Shown: positions 8,385-17,150 of the stretch, piece after piece
How positions within the stretch are numbered: position 1 is the first letter of the stretch
Layout of the letters: every line of letters begins with the position of its first letter
DNA from: Peteryoungia aggregata LMG 23059
Lineage (GTDB): Bacteria > Pseudomonadota > Alphaproteobacteria > Rhizobiales > Rhizobiaceae
Assembly: GCF_030814435.1 (NCBI RefSeq)
Contig: NZ_JAUSUW010000006.1
Location: 309,821-373,820, forward strand
DNA: 64,000 nucleotides
Reading direction: 5' to 3'
Made by a program: the position numbers and the translations under genes
The notes under the pieces: model-generated
What the model was told of the DNA's origin: nothing
Databases searched by the model: none
Seen by the model: only the letters and a program-made list of their open reading frames with translations

Positions 8385-9734
8385 ATGCAGAATTCCCTTC
8401 TCACCAAGTATTCCAGCGCTGTCCCAAGGTATACGAGTTATCCGACGGCGCCACATTTTCACGACGGTGTCGATTGCGGCGAATATGCGCAGTGGCTCAC
8501 GGCGCTCACTGGACGGGAGCGAATCTCGCTCTACCTCCATATCCCCTATTGCGACCGGCTCTGCTGGTTCTGCGCCTGCCACACCAAGCATACGCTGAAA
8601 TATGAGCCTATCGCGATCTATCTGGAATCGTTGAAGAAGGAGATCTCAGCCGTCGGTGCGCTGGTCAGCCGCGACGCCGTCGTCACCGCCGTTCATTTCG
8701 GTGGCGGATCTCCCACCATGCTGCGACCGGAGGATATGCTCGACCTGATGGCCGCGCTGCGCGCCGCCTTTCGCTTTGCGGACGACGTCGAAATCAGCGT
8801 CGAGATGGATCCGAACGATCTCGACGAACCGCGCTATGATGCACTCGCTGCCATCGGCATGACGCGCGCCAGCCTTGGTGTTCAGGATTTCCACCCTGAG
8901 GTGCAGAAGGCCATCAATCGTATCCAAACATTCGAACATACGAAAACAGTTGTCGAGGCCGTCCGGGCGCGGGGCGTGCATTCGGTCAACTGCGACATAC
9001 TCTACGGCCTTCCACATCAGACCGAGGCGACGCTGACCGAGACGGTCAAGGACATCCTGTCGCTTGCCCCCGATCGCATCGCGCTCTTCGGTTATGCGCA
9101 TGTGCCGTGGATGAAGAAGCATCAGACGATGATCAAGGAAGAGGTGCTGCCGGGGCTTGAGGCGCGTTTCGCCCAGATGAGCCTTGCCGCCTCCATGCTC
9201 GTTGCTGCCGGATACGAGCCTGTCGGCATCGACCATTTCGCGCTGCCGTCCGATCGGATGGCGATTGCAGCGAGGGAAGGGCGCCTGCGTCGCAACTTCC
9301 AGGGCTATACGGATGACGCAGCGGAAGCCCTGATCGGGCTCGGGGCATCCTCGATCGGGCAATTGCCGCAGGGTTATGTGCAGAACATGCCGGCGACCGG
9401 CGAGTATCAGCGTATGGCCGATGCGGGCGGGCTCGCTGCGGTTCGCGGTGTCGAGGTGAGCGAGGACGACAGGCTGCGCCGCCGGGTGATCGAGGAGATC
9501 ATGTGCCGCTTCACCGTCTCGTTTAAAGACTTGCGGTCTGAATTCGGCGATGCCGTTGATGCGATCATCTCGGAGGCTAGGGCGTTTGCCCAGTCCAACC
9601 AGGACCGGATCTGTCTGTTCGAGGACGAACATTTCGTCATCACCGATACCGGTCGTCCCTTCGCCCGCACCATCGCTGCGGTCTTCGACAGCTATCTTTC
9701 GAATGGCAAGGGACGGCATTCGATTGCTGTTTAG
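8385..9734 (+). CDS. hemN: Oxygen-independent coproporphyrinogen III oxidase HemN
   Basis: A 449-residue radical SAM enzyme that decarboxylates coproporphyrinogen III to protoporphyrinogen IX without oxygen. The cluster motif YCDRLCWFCACHTKH gives Cys56, Cys60, Cys63 and Cys65 (CX3CX2CXC), which marks true HemN rather than HemW. 'LYLHIPYC' precedes it, and 'HFGGGSPTML' and 'NCDILYGLPHQT' follow. I use the ATG at 8385: an ATG 93 bases upstream would place the anaerobox inside the coding region and add an unconserved leader. Regulation by FnrN is likely, so that haem can be made under the low oxygen in which cbb3 oxidase works. Confidence 0.95.
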   Translation: MQNSLLTKYSSAVPRYTSYPTAPHFHDGVDCGEYAQWLTALTGRERISLYLHIPYCDRLCWFCACHTKHTLKYEPIAIYLESLKKEISAVGALVSRDAVVTAVHFGGGSPTMLRPEDMLDLMAALRAAFRFADDVEISVEMDPNDLDEPRYDALAAIGMTRASLGVQDFHPEVQKAINRIQTFEHTKTVVEAVRARGVHSVNCDILYGLPHQTEATLTETVKDILSLAPDRIALFGYAHVPWMKKHQTMIKEEVLPGLEARFAQMSLAASMLVAAGYEPVGIDHFALPSDRMAIAAREGRLRRNFQGYTDDAAEALIGLGASSIGQLPQGYVQNMPATGEYQRMADAGGLAAVRGVEVSEDDRLRRRVIEEIMCRFTVSFKDLRSEFGDAVDAIISEARAFAQSNQDRICLFEDEHFVITDTGRPFARTIAAVFDSYLSNGKGRHSIAV

Positions 9735-9839
9735 GCAACACTTCCGGCCCAAATTTCGCTGTTGCACAAAACCACCATTGGCATTTGACGGTGTTTTCCT
9801 TATGTGGAACCCAGAATTTGAGACATATGAGGTACTGGC

Positions 9840-10118
9840 GTGACCGCTACATTCGACAAAGTTGCCGACATCATTGCTGAGACCAGCGAAATCGATCGCG
9901 AGACGATTACGCCGGAAAGCCACACGATCGATGACCTCGGCATCGACAGCCTCGACTTCCTCGACATCGTCTTTGCGATCGACAAGGAATTCGGCATCAA
10001 GATCCCGCTCGAGCAGTGGACGCAGGAAGTCAACGAAGGCAAGGTTTCGACCGAAGAGTACTTCGTGCTGAAGAACCTCTGCGCCAAGATCGACGAACTT
10101 CGCGCCGCCAAGGGCTGA
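9840..10118 (+). CDS. acpXL: Acyl carrier protein AcpXL for very-long-chain lipid A acyl group
   Basis: A 92-residue acyl carrier protein with the phosphopantetheine site GIDSLDFLD (Ser37). It is longer than housekeeping AcpP, and the sequence matches the rhizobial AcpXL type, which carries the 27-hydroxyoctacosanoate precursor used in lipid A. The start is GTG, preceded by GAGG about 8 bases upstream. It heads a run of six plus-strand genes (fabZXL, two fabF-like genes, a dehydrogenase, lpxXL) in the order known from Rhizobium leguminosarum and Sinorhizobium. Confidence 0.95.
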
Positions 10119-10145
10119 CCCGTCTCCAAAGGAGCGGACATCGTC

Positions 10146-10619
10146 ATGCTGCTTGAATACTTCCAGATGATTGACAAGGTCGAGAGCGTGGATCTCGGCC
10201 TTGGTCGTTTGAAGGCCACATCCGTGGTGCCGATGGAAAGCCCCGTTTTCGAAGGGCATTTCCCGGGCATGCCGCTGGTGCCCGGCGTGCTTCTGATTGA
10301 GACCATGGCGCAAGCCTCAGGCATGCTGCTCTTGGCGGTCAAGGACTTCGAGGCCATGCCTTTCCTGATGTCGGTCGATGGCGCCAAGATGCGCACCTTC
10401 GTCGAACCGGGCGCCGTGCTCGATATCGAGGCGGAGCTGGAGCACGACGGATCGGGCTTTGCCGTCACCAAGGCGAAGATCACGAGCGGCGGCAAGAAGG
10501 TCTGTGACGCGCAATTGAAGCTGCGCACCATGCCCTTCTCCGAAGTGCCGCTCGCCCCGATCGTGCGCAAGCGCGCAGAGGAAGTCGGTCTTATGGCCGC
10601 GATGGCCGCCCAGGCTTAA
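10146..10619 (+). CDS. fabZXL: 3-hydroxyacyl-ACP dehydratase FabZXL
   Basis: A 157-residue hot-dog fold dehydratase. FEGHFPGMPLVPGV contains the catalytic His38, and LIETMAQASG contains Glu52. It would dehydrate 3-hydroxyacyl-AcpXL in each elongation round of the very-long-chain acid. It starts 27 bases after acpXL and is about the length of FabZ. The divergence from general FabZ and the neighbourhood support the XL assignment. Confidence 0.9.
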   Translation: MLLEYFQMIDKVESVDLGLGRLKATSVVPMESPVFEGHFPGMPLVPGVLLIETMAQASGMLLLAVKDFEAMPFLMSVDGAKMRTFVEPGAVLDIEAELEHDGSGFAVTKAKITSGGKKVCDAQLKLRTMPFSEVPLAPIVRKRAEEVGLMAAMAAQA

Positions 10620-10720
10620 GGCGCATTCGGCCGCAAGGGCGCAATTCCTATTGACCTTGGGGCCTTATTCGGGAAAACCCGCATTTTACGCTGGCCAGCC
10701 TGCCGGCGAAAGGATTGCAT

Positions 10721-11923
10721 ATGGTCAAACAACCGAATGATGTGGTGATCACCGGCGTGGGGATCGTCACCTGCCACGGCACCGGCAAGGATGCGCATCT
10801 CGCGCTGCTTTCTGCCAAGACGGCACCGGAGCCTGTGCTCGAGACCGAAAAGTTCGCGCCCTATGTCGTGCACAAGCTGCCCGAGATCGACTGGTCGGAG
10901 CAGATCGGGCGCAAGGACCAGCGCCAGATGGAAAACTGGCAGCGCCTCGGCGTCTTTGCAGCGGGCCTCGCGCTCGACGATGCCGGCATGAAGGACGATG
11001 TCGACGCCTGTGGCTCGATGGACCTGATCGTGGCTGCCGGTGGTGGCGAGCGTGACATAGCCGTCGACAGCTTGATCGTCGACGAGGCTTTGCAGCGCAA
11101 CGACCGCGAAAAATTCCTGATCGAGAAGCTGAAGACCGAGCTTCGTCCAACGCTGTTCCTGGCGCAGCTCTCCAACCTGCTCGCCGGCAATATCTCGATC
11201 GTTCACAAGGTCACCGGTTCCTCGCGCACCTTCATGGGCGAAGAAGCAGCCGGCATCTCGGCGATCGAGACAGCCTTCGCCCGCATCAAGGCCGGCCAGT
11301 CGACCCATACGCTCGTCGGCGGTGCCTTCATATCCGAACGCCCTGACATCCTGTTGCTGGTCGAGGGCATCCGTGCCCATCAGACCGGTCCGTGGCAGCC
11401 GCTCTGGTCGCGCGATGGTTCCTCGGGTGGCGGCATGATCCTCGGCACGGTCGGCGCCTTCCTGGTGCTGGAATCCCGCGAACATGCCGAAGCGCGTGGC
11501 GCGCATATCTATGCCGTGCTGGATGCTGTCGAAGGCGATCGCGGCAATCGCGACGAGGGCAAGCTCGAAGCGCGTCTGGGCCGCATGGTGCCGGAAGCCG
11601 CGTCCCTGTCGGCTGCTGATACCGTCGTCTTTTCGGGCGCCTCCGGTCTGGCCGAACTGACGCAACGGGAGAAGGCTCACCTAGCGGAACGTTTCGCCGG
11701 CATGCCGGTGCGTGGTTATGCCGGTTCGATCGGTCATTCGGTCGAAGCGCAGTTCCCGGCGGGTCTGGCGCTTGCAGCGCTTGCCATCGATGCGGGCGCC
11801 ACGGTGCCTGCCTTCGATCCGGCGAGCGAAGCTGCTCAGGCTGGCCCCGCCAAACATGCCATCATCTCCACCGTCGGCTATGTGCGGGGCGAAGGCCTTG
11901 CCGTGCTCTCGGCGAATGCGTGA
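10721..11923 (+). CDS. fabF2XL: Beta-ketoacyl-ACP synthase-like protein FabF2XL without catalytic Cys
   Basis: A 400-residue thiolase-fold KAS-like protein. Aligning its central block to the neighbour FabF1XL puts Glu175 (in MGEEAAG) where KAS enzymes have the nucleophilic Cys (TACASG). The His of HGT is not recognisable, although a HS motif 'GYAGSIGHSVEAQF' remains near the C-terminus. This resembles chain-length-factor (KS-beta) partners of type II polyketide synthases, so it may act as a heterodimer with FabF1XL. That role is inference. I choose ATG 10721, with AAAGGA 8 bases upstream, over a TTG six bases earlier. Confidence 0.88.
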   Translation: MVKQPNDVVITGVGIVTCHGTGKDAHLALLSAKTAPEPVLETEKFAPYVVHKLPEIDWSEQIGRKDQRQMENWQRLGVFAAGLALDDAGMKDDVDACGSMDLIVAAGGGERDIAVDSLIVDEALQRNDREKFLIEKLKTELRPTLFLAQLSNLLAGNISIVHKVTGSSRTFMGEEAAGISAIETAFARIKAGQSTHTLVGGAFISERPDILLLVEGIRAHQTGPWQPLWSRDGSSGGGMILGTVGAFLVLESREHAEARGAHIYAVLDAVEGDRGNRDEGKLEARLGRMVPEAASLSAADTVVFSGASGLAELTQREKAHLAERFAGMPVRGYAGSIGHSVEAQFPAGLALAALAIDAGATVPAFDPASEAAQAGPAKHAIISTVGYVRGEGLAVLSANA

Positions 11924-11936
11924 GGAGGATAGATCC

Positions 11937-13226
11937 ATGACCGACAGCCGTTTCAAGGATCATCTCGGACGCCCGATCATCGCCGTGACAGGCATGGGCG
12001 TCATCACGTCGCTCGGCCAGGGGCTTTCCGACAACTGGTCGAAGCTGACCTCGGGACTATCAGGTATCCACTATATCAAGCGTTTCGATACCGAGGGTAT
12101 GTCCACGCGCATCGGTGGCACCGTCGATTTCATCGCCGTACCCGCCAACAATGCCGTCGAGCGTTCCTATGCGCTGGCCCGTGAGACGACCATTGAGGCG
12201 CTTGCTCAGGCTGGCATCAATGGCGACTTCAACGGTCCGCTGTTCCTTGCCGCTCCGCCGGTCGAGCCGGAATGGCATGACCGCTTTGCGCTCGCCGAAC
12301 GGGCTCCGGCCTCGACCCAGCCGGGCGACGCCTATGACCGTTTTTTGGCAGCCATGCGCGAAAAGCCGGATCCGGTCTTCCTCGAAGCCGTGCAGTTCGG
12401 TTCGATCTCCGAGCGTCTCGCGGACAAGTTCGGGACGCGTGGTCTGCCTGTGACGCTGTCGACGGCTTGTGCTTCCGGTGCCACCGCCATCCAGCTCGGC
12501 GTAGAGGCGATCCGTCAGGGTCGCACGGAGCGTGCGCTGACGGTTGCCACCGATGGCTCGATCAGCCCGGAAGCGGTGATCCGCTTCTCGCTGCTCTCGG
12601 CGCTTTCGACCCAGAACGATCCGCCGGAAAAGGCGTCGAAGCCTTTCAGCAAGGAACGCGATGGTTTCGTCATCGCCGAAGGGGCCGCAACGCTCGTGCT
12701 GGAATCGCTTGAAGCAGCGGTTGCCCGTGGCGCCAAGGTGCTCGGTATCATCAAGGGCTGCGGCGAAAAGGCCGACCATTTCCACCGTACGCGCTCTTCG
12801 CCGGATGGCGGTCCTGCGATCGCAACCATCAAGGCAGCGCTCGCGGATGCCGGTCTCTCCGAAGAGGCCATCGGCTACATCAATGCCCATGGCACGTCGA
12901 CGCCCGAAAACGACAAGATGGAATATGGCGCCATGCTGTCCGTCTTCGGCGACCGGCTGAAGGATGCCATTCCGTGCTCGTCGAACAAGTCGATGATCGG
13001 CCACACGCTGACGGCCGCCGGTGCAGTCGAGGCGGTGTTCTCGATCCAGACCATGCTGACCGGCACGGTGTCGCCAACCATCAACTACACGAACCCCGAT
13101 CCTTCGATCGTGCTCGACGTGGTGCCGAACGTGAAGCGGGAGGCCTCGGTTTCGGCTGTGCTCTCCAACTCCTTCGGCTTTGGTGGCCAGAACGCCAGCC
13201 TTGTCATGACGCGGGAACCGGTCTAA
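11937..13226 (+). CDS. fabF1XL: Beta-ketoacyl-ACP synthase FabF1XL
   Basis: A 429-residue KAS II-type condensing enzyme with a full triad: Cys178 in STACASGAT, His318 in NAHGTSTPEND and His355 in MIGHTLTAAGA, plus the GFGGQNASLV C-terminus. It would extend the acyl chain on AcpXL towards C28. The start ATG has a strong GAGGAGG 8 bases upstream that overlaps the stop of fabF2XL. Same-strand coupling with the Cys-less paralogue suggests the two are made in equal amounts. Confidence 0.92.
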   Translation: MTDSRFKDHLGRPIIAVTGMGVITSLGQGLSDNWSKLTSGLSGIHYIKRFDTEGMSTRIGGTVDFIAVPANNAVERSYALARETTIEALAQAGINGDFNGPLFLAAPPVEPEWHDRFALAERAPASTQPGDAYDRFLAAMREKPDPVFLEAVQFGSISERLADKFGTRGLPVTLSTACASGATAIQLGVEAIRQGRTERALTVATDGSISPEAVIRFSLLSALSTQNDPPEKASKPFSKERDGFVIAEGAATLVLESLEAAVARGAKVLGIIKGCGEKADHFHRTRSSPDGGPAIATIKAALADAGLSEEAIGYINAHGTSTPENDKMEYGAMLSVFGDRLKDAIPCSSNKSMIGHTLTAAGAVEAVFSIQTMLTGTVSPTINYTNPDPSIVLDVVPNVKREASVSAVLSNSFGFGGQNASLVMTREPV

Positions 13227-13248
13227 GGCCTGCGCCAACAATTCGAGA

Positions 13249-13336
13249 CGTCATCCTCGGCTTTAAGCCGAGGAGTAACGCCCCTCGCAAGAACAACGAA
13301 GGTCGGCAGATGCCCGGGACAGATCCGGTCATGACG
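13249..13336. repeat. Palindromic intergenic repeat inside the acpXL operon
   Basis: The segment starts CGTCATCCTCGG and ends GGTCATGACG, so CGTCAT and ATGACG form outer inverted ends. An inner hairpin, CCTCGGCTT/AAGCCGAGG, lies at the left end. A related sequence, CGTCATCCTCGGGCTTGTCC, occurs at the far right of the window (63793 onward). Such elements are scattered between genes in Rhizobiaceae genomes. It fills most of the 163-base gap between fabF1XL and the dehydrogenase gene. Confidence 0.65.
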
Positions 13337-13389
13337 ATGGGAGCGTGACGACGCCTCATCCGCCCCGTAGGCCCTGAAGGAAACATGTC

Positions 13390-14418
13390 ATGCGCGCATT
13401 GCAACTCGTCGAAGACCGCAAGCTTGAAATCGTCGACCTGCCGGAGCCGGATGCACCGGGTCCGGGTGAGGTGACGCTGCGCGTCAAGGCTGTCGCGCTC
13501 AATCACATCGACGTCTGGGGCTGGCGCGGCATGGCGTTCGCCAAGCGCAAGATGCCGCTCGTCATCGGTGCGGAAGCCTCCGGTGTCGTCGAGGCGATCG
13601 GTCCCGGCGTCGGCAATATCCTGCCGGGCCAGCTGGCAGCCGTCTACGGTGCGCGCACCTGCGGTCTCTGCAAGCCCTGCCGCGAAGGCCGCGACAATCT
13701 CTGCGAAAACGTCTCCGGCGTACATGGCTTCCATCTCGACGGCTTTGCCCAGGAAAAGATCAACCTGCCGGCCCGCCTGCTTGTGCCGGCCCCTCCGGGC
13801 GTCGATGCGGTTGCCGCGGCTCTGGCCCCGGTCACCTTCGGCACGGTCGAGCATATGCTGTTCGACAATGCCAAGCTCCAGCCGGGTGAAACCATCCTCA
13901 TCCATGCCGGCGGTTCCGGCATCGGCACGGCTGCCATCCAGCTTGCCAAGAAGATCGGCTGCACTGTTATCACCACCGTTGGCTCCGACGACAAGATCGA
14001 GCCGGCCAAGGCACTGGGTGCCGATCACGTCATCAACTACCGTACCGACCGCTTCGAAGGCATGGTCCGGAAGATCACCAAGAAGAAGGGCGTCGATGTC
14101 GTCTTCGAACATGTCGGCAAGGACACGTTTGCGGCTTCGATGTTCTGCCTCAAGCGCGGCGGCCGCCTCGTGACCTGCGGCTCGACCTCGGGTGTGTCGA
14201 CCGAAGTGAACCTGATGATGCTCTTCCAGCAACAGCTGAAGCTTTTCGGCTCTTTCGGCTGCCGGATGGAAAACATGGCAGACGCCATGCAGAAGATGGC
14301 GCGCGGCCTCGTGCATCCCGTCATCGATACGCAGGTTTCCTTTGATGACATCGACAAGGCCCTTGCCCGCATGGAAGGCCGCCAGGTCTTCGGCAAGATT
14401 ATTCTGAAGATGGATTGA
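13390..14418 (+). CDS. Medium-chain alcohol dehydrogenase / quinone oxidoreductase of the VLCFA cluster
   Basis: A 342-residue MDR-family oxidoreductase. It has GAEASGVVEAIGPGV (a variant of the GHE motif), a four-Cys structural zinc lobe (CGLCKPCREGRDNLC), and the NAD(P) loop HAGGSGIGTAAIQLAKK. In rhizobia this gene sits between fabF1XL and lpxXL and is annotated as the XL-cluster alcohol dehydrogenase. A ketoreductase or enoyl reductase step in very-long-chain acid synthesis is inferred from context, not shown by the sequence. About 160 bases holding a palindromic repeat separate it from fabF1XL. Confidence 0.85.
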   Translation: MRALQLVEDRKLEIVDLPEPDAPGPGEVTLRVKAVALNHIDVWGWRGMAFAKRKMPLVIGAEASGVVEAIGPGVGNILPGQLAAVYGARTCGLCKPCREGRDNLCENVSGVHGFHLDGFAQEKINLPARLLVPAPPGVDAVAAALAPVTFGTVEHMLFDNAKLQPGETILIHAGGSGIGTAAIQLAKKIGCTVITTVGSDDKIEPAKALGADHVINYRTDRFEGMVRKITKKKGVDVVFEHVGKDTFAASMFCLKRGGRLVTCGSTSGVSTEVNLMMLFQQQLKLFGSFGCRMENMADAMQKMARGLVHPVIDTQVSFDDIDKALARMEGRQVFGKIILKMD

Positions 14419-14428
14419 CCCGGTGCGG

Positions 14429-15352
14429 ATGCTCGTCACCCGCATCGTTCTGGCGCTGCGCAAGTTCTATCAGTGGTCCGTGGCACAGATTGCCTTCGGT
14501 TTTCTGACCGCGCTCAAGATCTTTCCGGCAGACGCGGCGATCAACTTCGCCGACCGGCTGATGCGCTGGCTCGGTCCGAAGACCAGGCGTCATCGCTTGA
14601 TGCAGGTGAACCTGCGCAATGCCTTTCCGGAGAAGTCGAAAGAGGAGCGCGAGGCCATTGCGCTGGCAAGCTGGGGCCATATGGGCCGGCTTGCTGCCGA
14701 GTATGTTTTCCTGGACCGTCTCTTCGATTTCGATCCGGAAAAGCCCGGTGAGGGCAGGGTGGAGGTGTCAGGGGTCGAGCAGTTTCTCGACCTGCGTGAT
14801 AATCCGCGTCCCTTCATCGTCTTCACCGGTCACACCGCGAATTTCGAGCTGTTGCCGGTTGCGGGTGCCGCCTTCGGGCTGTTCGTCACGGTCCTCTTCC
14901 GGCCGCCGAACAATCCCTACATCGCCGAGAAGGTGTTCGAGTTCCGCCGCAAGCGGATGGGCGACCTCGTTCCCTCGCATGCCGGCTCTTCCTTCGCGCT
15001 GGCGCGGCAGCTCGAGCAGGGCGGTGGTGTTGGCGTGCTCGTGGACCAGAAGTTCAAGAAGGGACTGGAGACGCAGTTCTTCAACAATCCGGTCCGCACG
15101 AACCCGCTGCTCGCCAAACTTGCCCGGCAGTTCGACTGCGAAGTCTATCCGGCTCGCTGCATCCGGCTGCCCGGCAACCGTTTTCGCCTGGAAATCGAGC
15201 CCCGAATCACTTTGCCACGCAATGACAAGGGACAGATTGACGTCACCGCGACTGCGCAGATGCTCAACAACAAGGTCGAGGCGTGGGTTCGGGAATATCC
15301 CGAGCAGTGGCTGTGGTACCATGACCGCTGGGACATCAAACGGTCGATCTAG
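14429..15352 (+). CDS. lpxXL: Lipid A very-long-chain acyltransferase LpxXL
   Basis: A 307-residue LpxL/HtrB-family acyltransferase that transfers the very-long-chain acyl group from AcpXL to lipid A. The HX4E catalytic motif is HTANFE (His at about 135), followed by 'LFRPPNNPYI' and 'GVGVLVDQKF', and the C-terminal 'EQWLWYHDRWD' is typical of the family. An N-terminal hydrophobic stretch anchors it in the inner membrane. A GTG six bases earlier is an alternative start. It is the last gene of the acpXL cluster and begins 10 bases after the dehydrogenase gene. Confidence 0.92.
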   Translation: MLVTRIVLALRKFYQWSVAQIAFGFLTALKIFPADAAINFADRLMRWLGPKTRRHRLMQVNLRNAFPEKSKEEREAIALASWGHMGRLAAEYVFLDRLFDFDPEKPGEGRVEVSGVEQFLDLRDNPRPFIVFTGHTANFELLPVAGAAFGLFVTVLFRPPNNPYIAEKVFEFRRKRMGDLVPSHAGSSFALARQLEQGGGVGVLVDQKFKKGLETQFFNNPVRTNPLLAKLARQFDCEVYPARCIRLPGNRFRLEIEPRITLPRNDKGQIDVTATAQMLNNKVEAWVREYPEQWLWYHDRWDIKRSI

Positions 15353-15589
15353 AGGTCGAACGTACTGAAATCGGACAGTTTGCCCGGTTTTTGGCATTCT
15401 CCTCCGCAAAATCGTTCTGCTTTGCTCTGAATTGTCACGGATGACATGGGTTATCCGCATGGATATTTTTTGGGCTGGGCCCAAACCGTGCGGATGCACA
15501 CATTGAAGGTGACACGACCTCATGTTACGGACGCCGCAACAGGTGTGACGTGGATCGAGACTTTGTCACACGGCGGGGAGAGGTGGCGA

Positions 15590-16324
15590 ATGTCTTTTGG
15601 CGAGTTCCGTGATTCGAATTTGCGCGCAATGTTCGAGGCGGTATCGTTGAAGAATATGCAGCTCCAGCAGGCGATCCGCTCGGGTAACGACCACCTTGTG
15701 GCCGTTCTGGATCGTGAGATTGATCCAATGATCAGCGCGCTCATCAGCTATCGGGCATCCGACCTGGATGACATCTATCTGCAGATGCGTTTGCTGACCA
15801 AGCTGCTGCGCGAGGATGCGGATGATCGGTCCTGCGTGCTGCGTCATGCCTCGATGTTGTCGCTCCTGATCGAACGCTATTTTGGTCCCAAGAAGGTGCA
15901 GGACGTACCGCCGGTCCATCTTGCCGAGGTTCGGCTCCCCTTCGAGGTCGATGATGAGCAGTTGAACGAGGCTATTCTCAACAATCTACCAGAGCGCGTT
16001 GCGGTCGTGACGCTGGACTATCGTTATCTGTTCGCGAATGCATCGATGGCGGAGATGCTCGGCGTGTCTCCGATGACGCTGATCGGCCGGTCTGTCTTCG
16101 AGACGGCTTTTTCCGTCGGCAGGCAGGACTATGTGCGTGAGGCGCTCGATTCCGCATTTGCGGGACGCTCGGGATGCTTTCTGACGCGGTCAGACAGCGA
16201 TGCGTCAACGGCGGATCAGTTGCGGGGTCGTTTCAGTCCGCTCAGATCGAAGGATGGCGTCATCAATGGCGCCGTGCTGACGCTCGGTGAAGCGGGCTCT
16301 GTCGTCGGAGACATGGCCGCCTGA
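15590..16324 (+). CDS. PAS-domain protein, unknown function
   Basis: A 244-residue protein. About the first 120 residues are helical and hydrophilic without a recognised motif. The C-terminal part, from about residue 125, reads as a PAS domain ('AILNNLPERVAVVTLDYRYLF', here in two overlapping pieces, then 'NASMAEMLGVSPMTLIGRSVFE' and a closing 'FSPLRSKDGVINGAVLTL'). There is no kinase, GGDEF or HTH output domain, so it may be a sensor partner or adaptor. The ATG at 15590 follows GGGAGAGG; two longer in-frame starts exist. It converges on the hemerythrin-like gene. Confidence 0.65.
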   Translation: MSFGEFRDSNLRAMFEAVSLKNMQLQQAIRSGNDHLVAVLDREIDPMISALISYRASDLDDIYLQMRLLTKLLREDADDRSCVLRHASMLSLLIERYFGPKKVQDVPPVHLAEVRLPFEVDDEQLNEAILNNLPERVAVVTLDYRYLFANASMAEMLGVSPMTLIGRSVFETAFSVGRQDYVREALDSAFAGRSGCFLTRSDSDASTADQLRGRFSPLRSKDGVINGAVLTLGEAGSVVGDMAA

Positions 16325-16352
16325 GGCGACCTATGGCGTGCGAGGCGGCGGT

Positions 16353-16874
16353 TCAGGTGGGCCCGAACTGCCTGCTGTCGTCTGTGATGCCCTGCAGCAG
16401 ATGCTCCTGCTCGAACGCGATGTGGCGACGCATGCCTTCGAAGAAGCCGCGCAGCATGTAGCCGACAGCCTCCATGTTAACCCGTTCGCCGGAACCGAGC
16501 TTCAGCAGCGCATCGGTCAGTTCCTCGGCGAAGCACTCGTCCTCGCAATGTTCGAACTTCAGTCGCTCCAGTGTTGACTCAAGATGGACGGCTGCGTCCG
16601 GATCGCGCTGCAACATGGGGAAGAGCACCGTCTCCTCGTAGTGATGGATCCCCTTGATCAGCGGCCCCAGCGCCTTCGCGGCATAGATGCATTTCTGCCT
16701 GTTGATACTGGCCGGCAGCGAGTCGGCGATATCCTCCAATTCCCGACACAACGCCAACTGTTCGCCATGGGCGCGATGGAGCCAGGCGAGATCACGCTTG
16801 CTCGCATCGAGCATGCGGTTGCCGGTCGTTGCATCGCTCCGGTTGGCCTTGCCATTTTGCATGTTGGTCAGCAT
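16353..16874 (-). CDS. Hemerythrin-like HHE protein
   Basis: A 173-residue helical protein with histidine and acid residues spaced as in the hemerythrin/HHE cation-binding family: [28 protein letters not shown] and RHIAFEQEH. These would bind a diiron centre that senses or holds oxygen or nitric oxide. The start is ATG 16874 with GGAG 11 bases upstream; longer frames run into the regulatory region. It is divergent from ccoN, and an anaerobox (17032-17045) lies between the two, 158 bases from this start. A role linked to microaerobic life is inferred from that position. Confidence 0.8.
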   Translation of the reverse strand: MLTNMQNGKANRSDATTGNRMLDASKRDLAWLHRAHGEQLALCRELEDIADSLPASINRQKCIYAAKALGPLIKGIHHYEETVLFPMLQRDPDAAVHLESTLERLKFEHCEDECFAEELTDALLKLGSGERVNMEAVGYMLRGFFEGMRRHIAFEQEHLLQGITDDSRQFGPT

Positions 16875-17031
16875 GTCCGTTTTCTCCAACGGGGTCTCCG
16901 CCGCATGGCCACCCCTGTGCTTCAAGACACGCGCAGCGGGCCCGATGCCGTGCTGTTTTCGACCTTGCCGTGCCCGCAGGGCAGGAGGCCGATTGTCGCT
17001 TTGAATCTGGCGAATCTTACAGGGGGCCGCA

Positions 17032-17045
17032 TTGACTTGGATCAA
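17032..17045. promoter_or_regulatory. Anaerobox upstream of ccoNOQP
   Basis: TTGAC-TTGG-ATCAA matches TTGAT-N4-ATCAA at 9 of 10 fixed positions. Its centre is 112 bases before the ccoN ATG, so a class II transcript would begin near 17080 with a leader of about 70 bases. It also lies between ccoN and the divergent hemerythrin gene, so one site could serve both. Confidence 0.8.
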
Positions 17046-17150
17046 GGTGGCTGTGCGGCGCCAATGCGATTGGTGCATTCGACGCGGGAGGATTCTCCCA
17101 CGGGACCTGTCCCCCGCGATGAGATCAGCAAGCGTTGGGGGATTCCAACA

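Noticed and set aside
8646..10313. 555-codon open frame on the minus strand
   Set aside because: It is opposite hemN and acpXL, whose catalytic motifs are intact.
12060..13241. 393-codon open frame on the minus strand
   Set aside because: It is antisense to fabF1XL with low-complexity Arg-rich translation.
16584..17150. Upstream extension of the ccoN frame
   Set aside because: The translation is not CcoN-like and runs across the divergent hemerythrin gene and the anaerobox; the conserved start is MNYTLETL.
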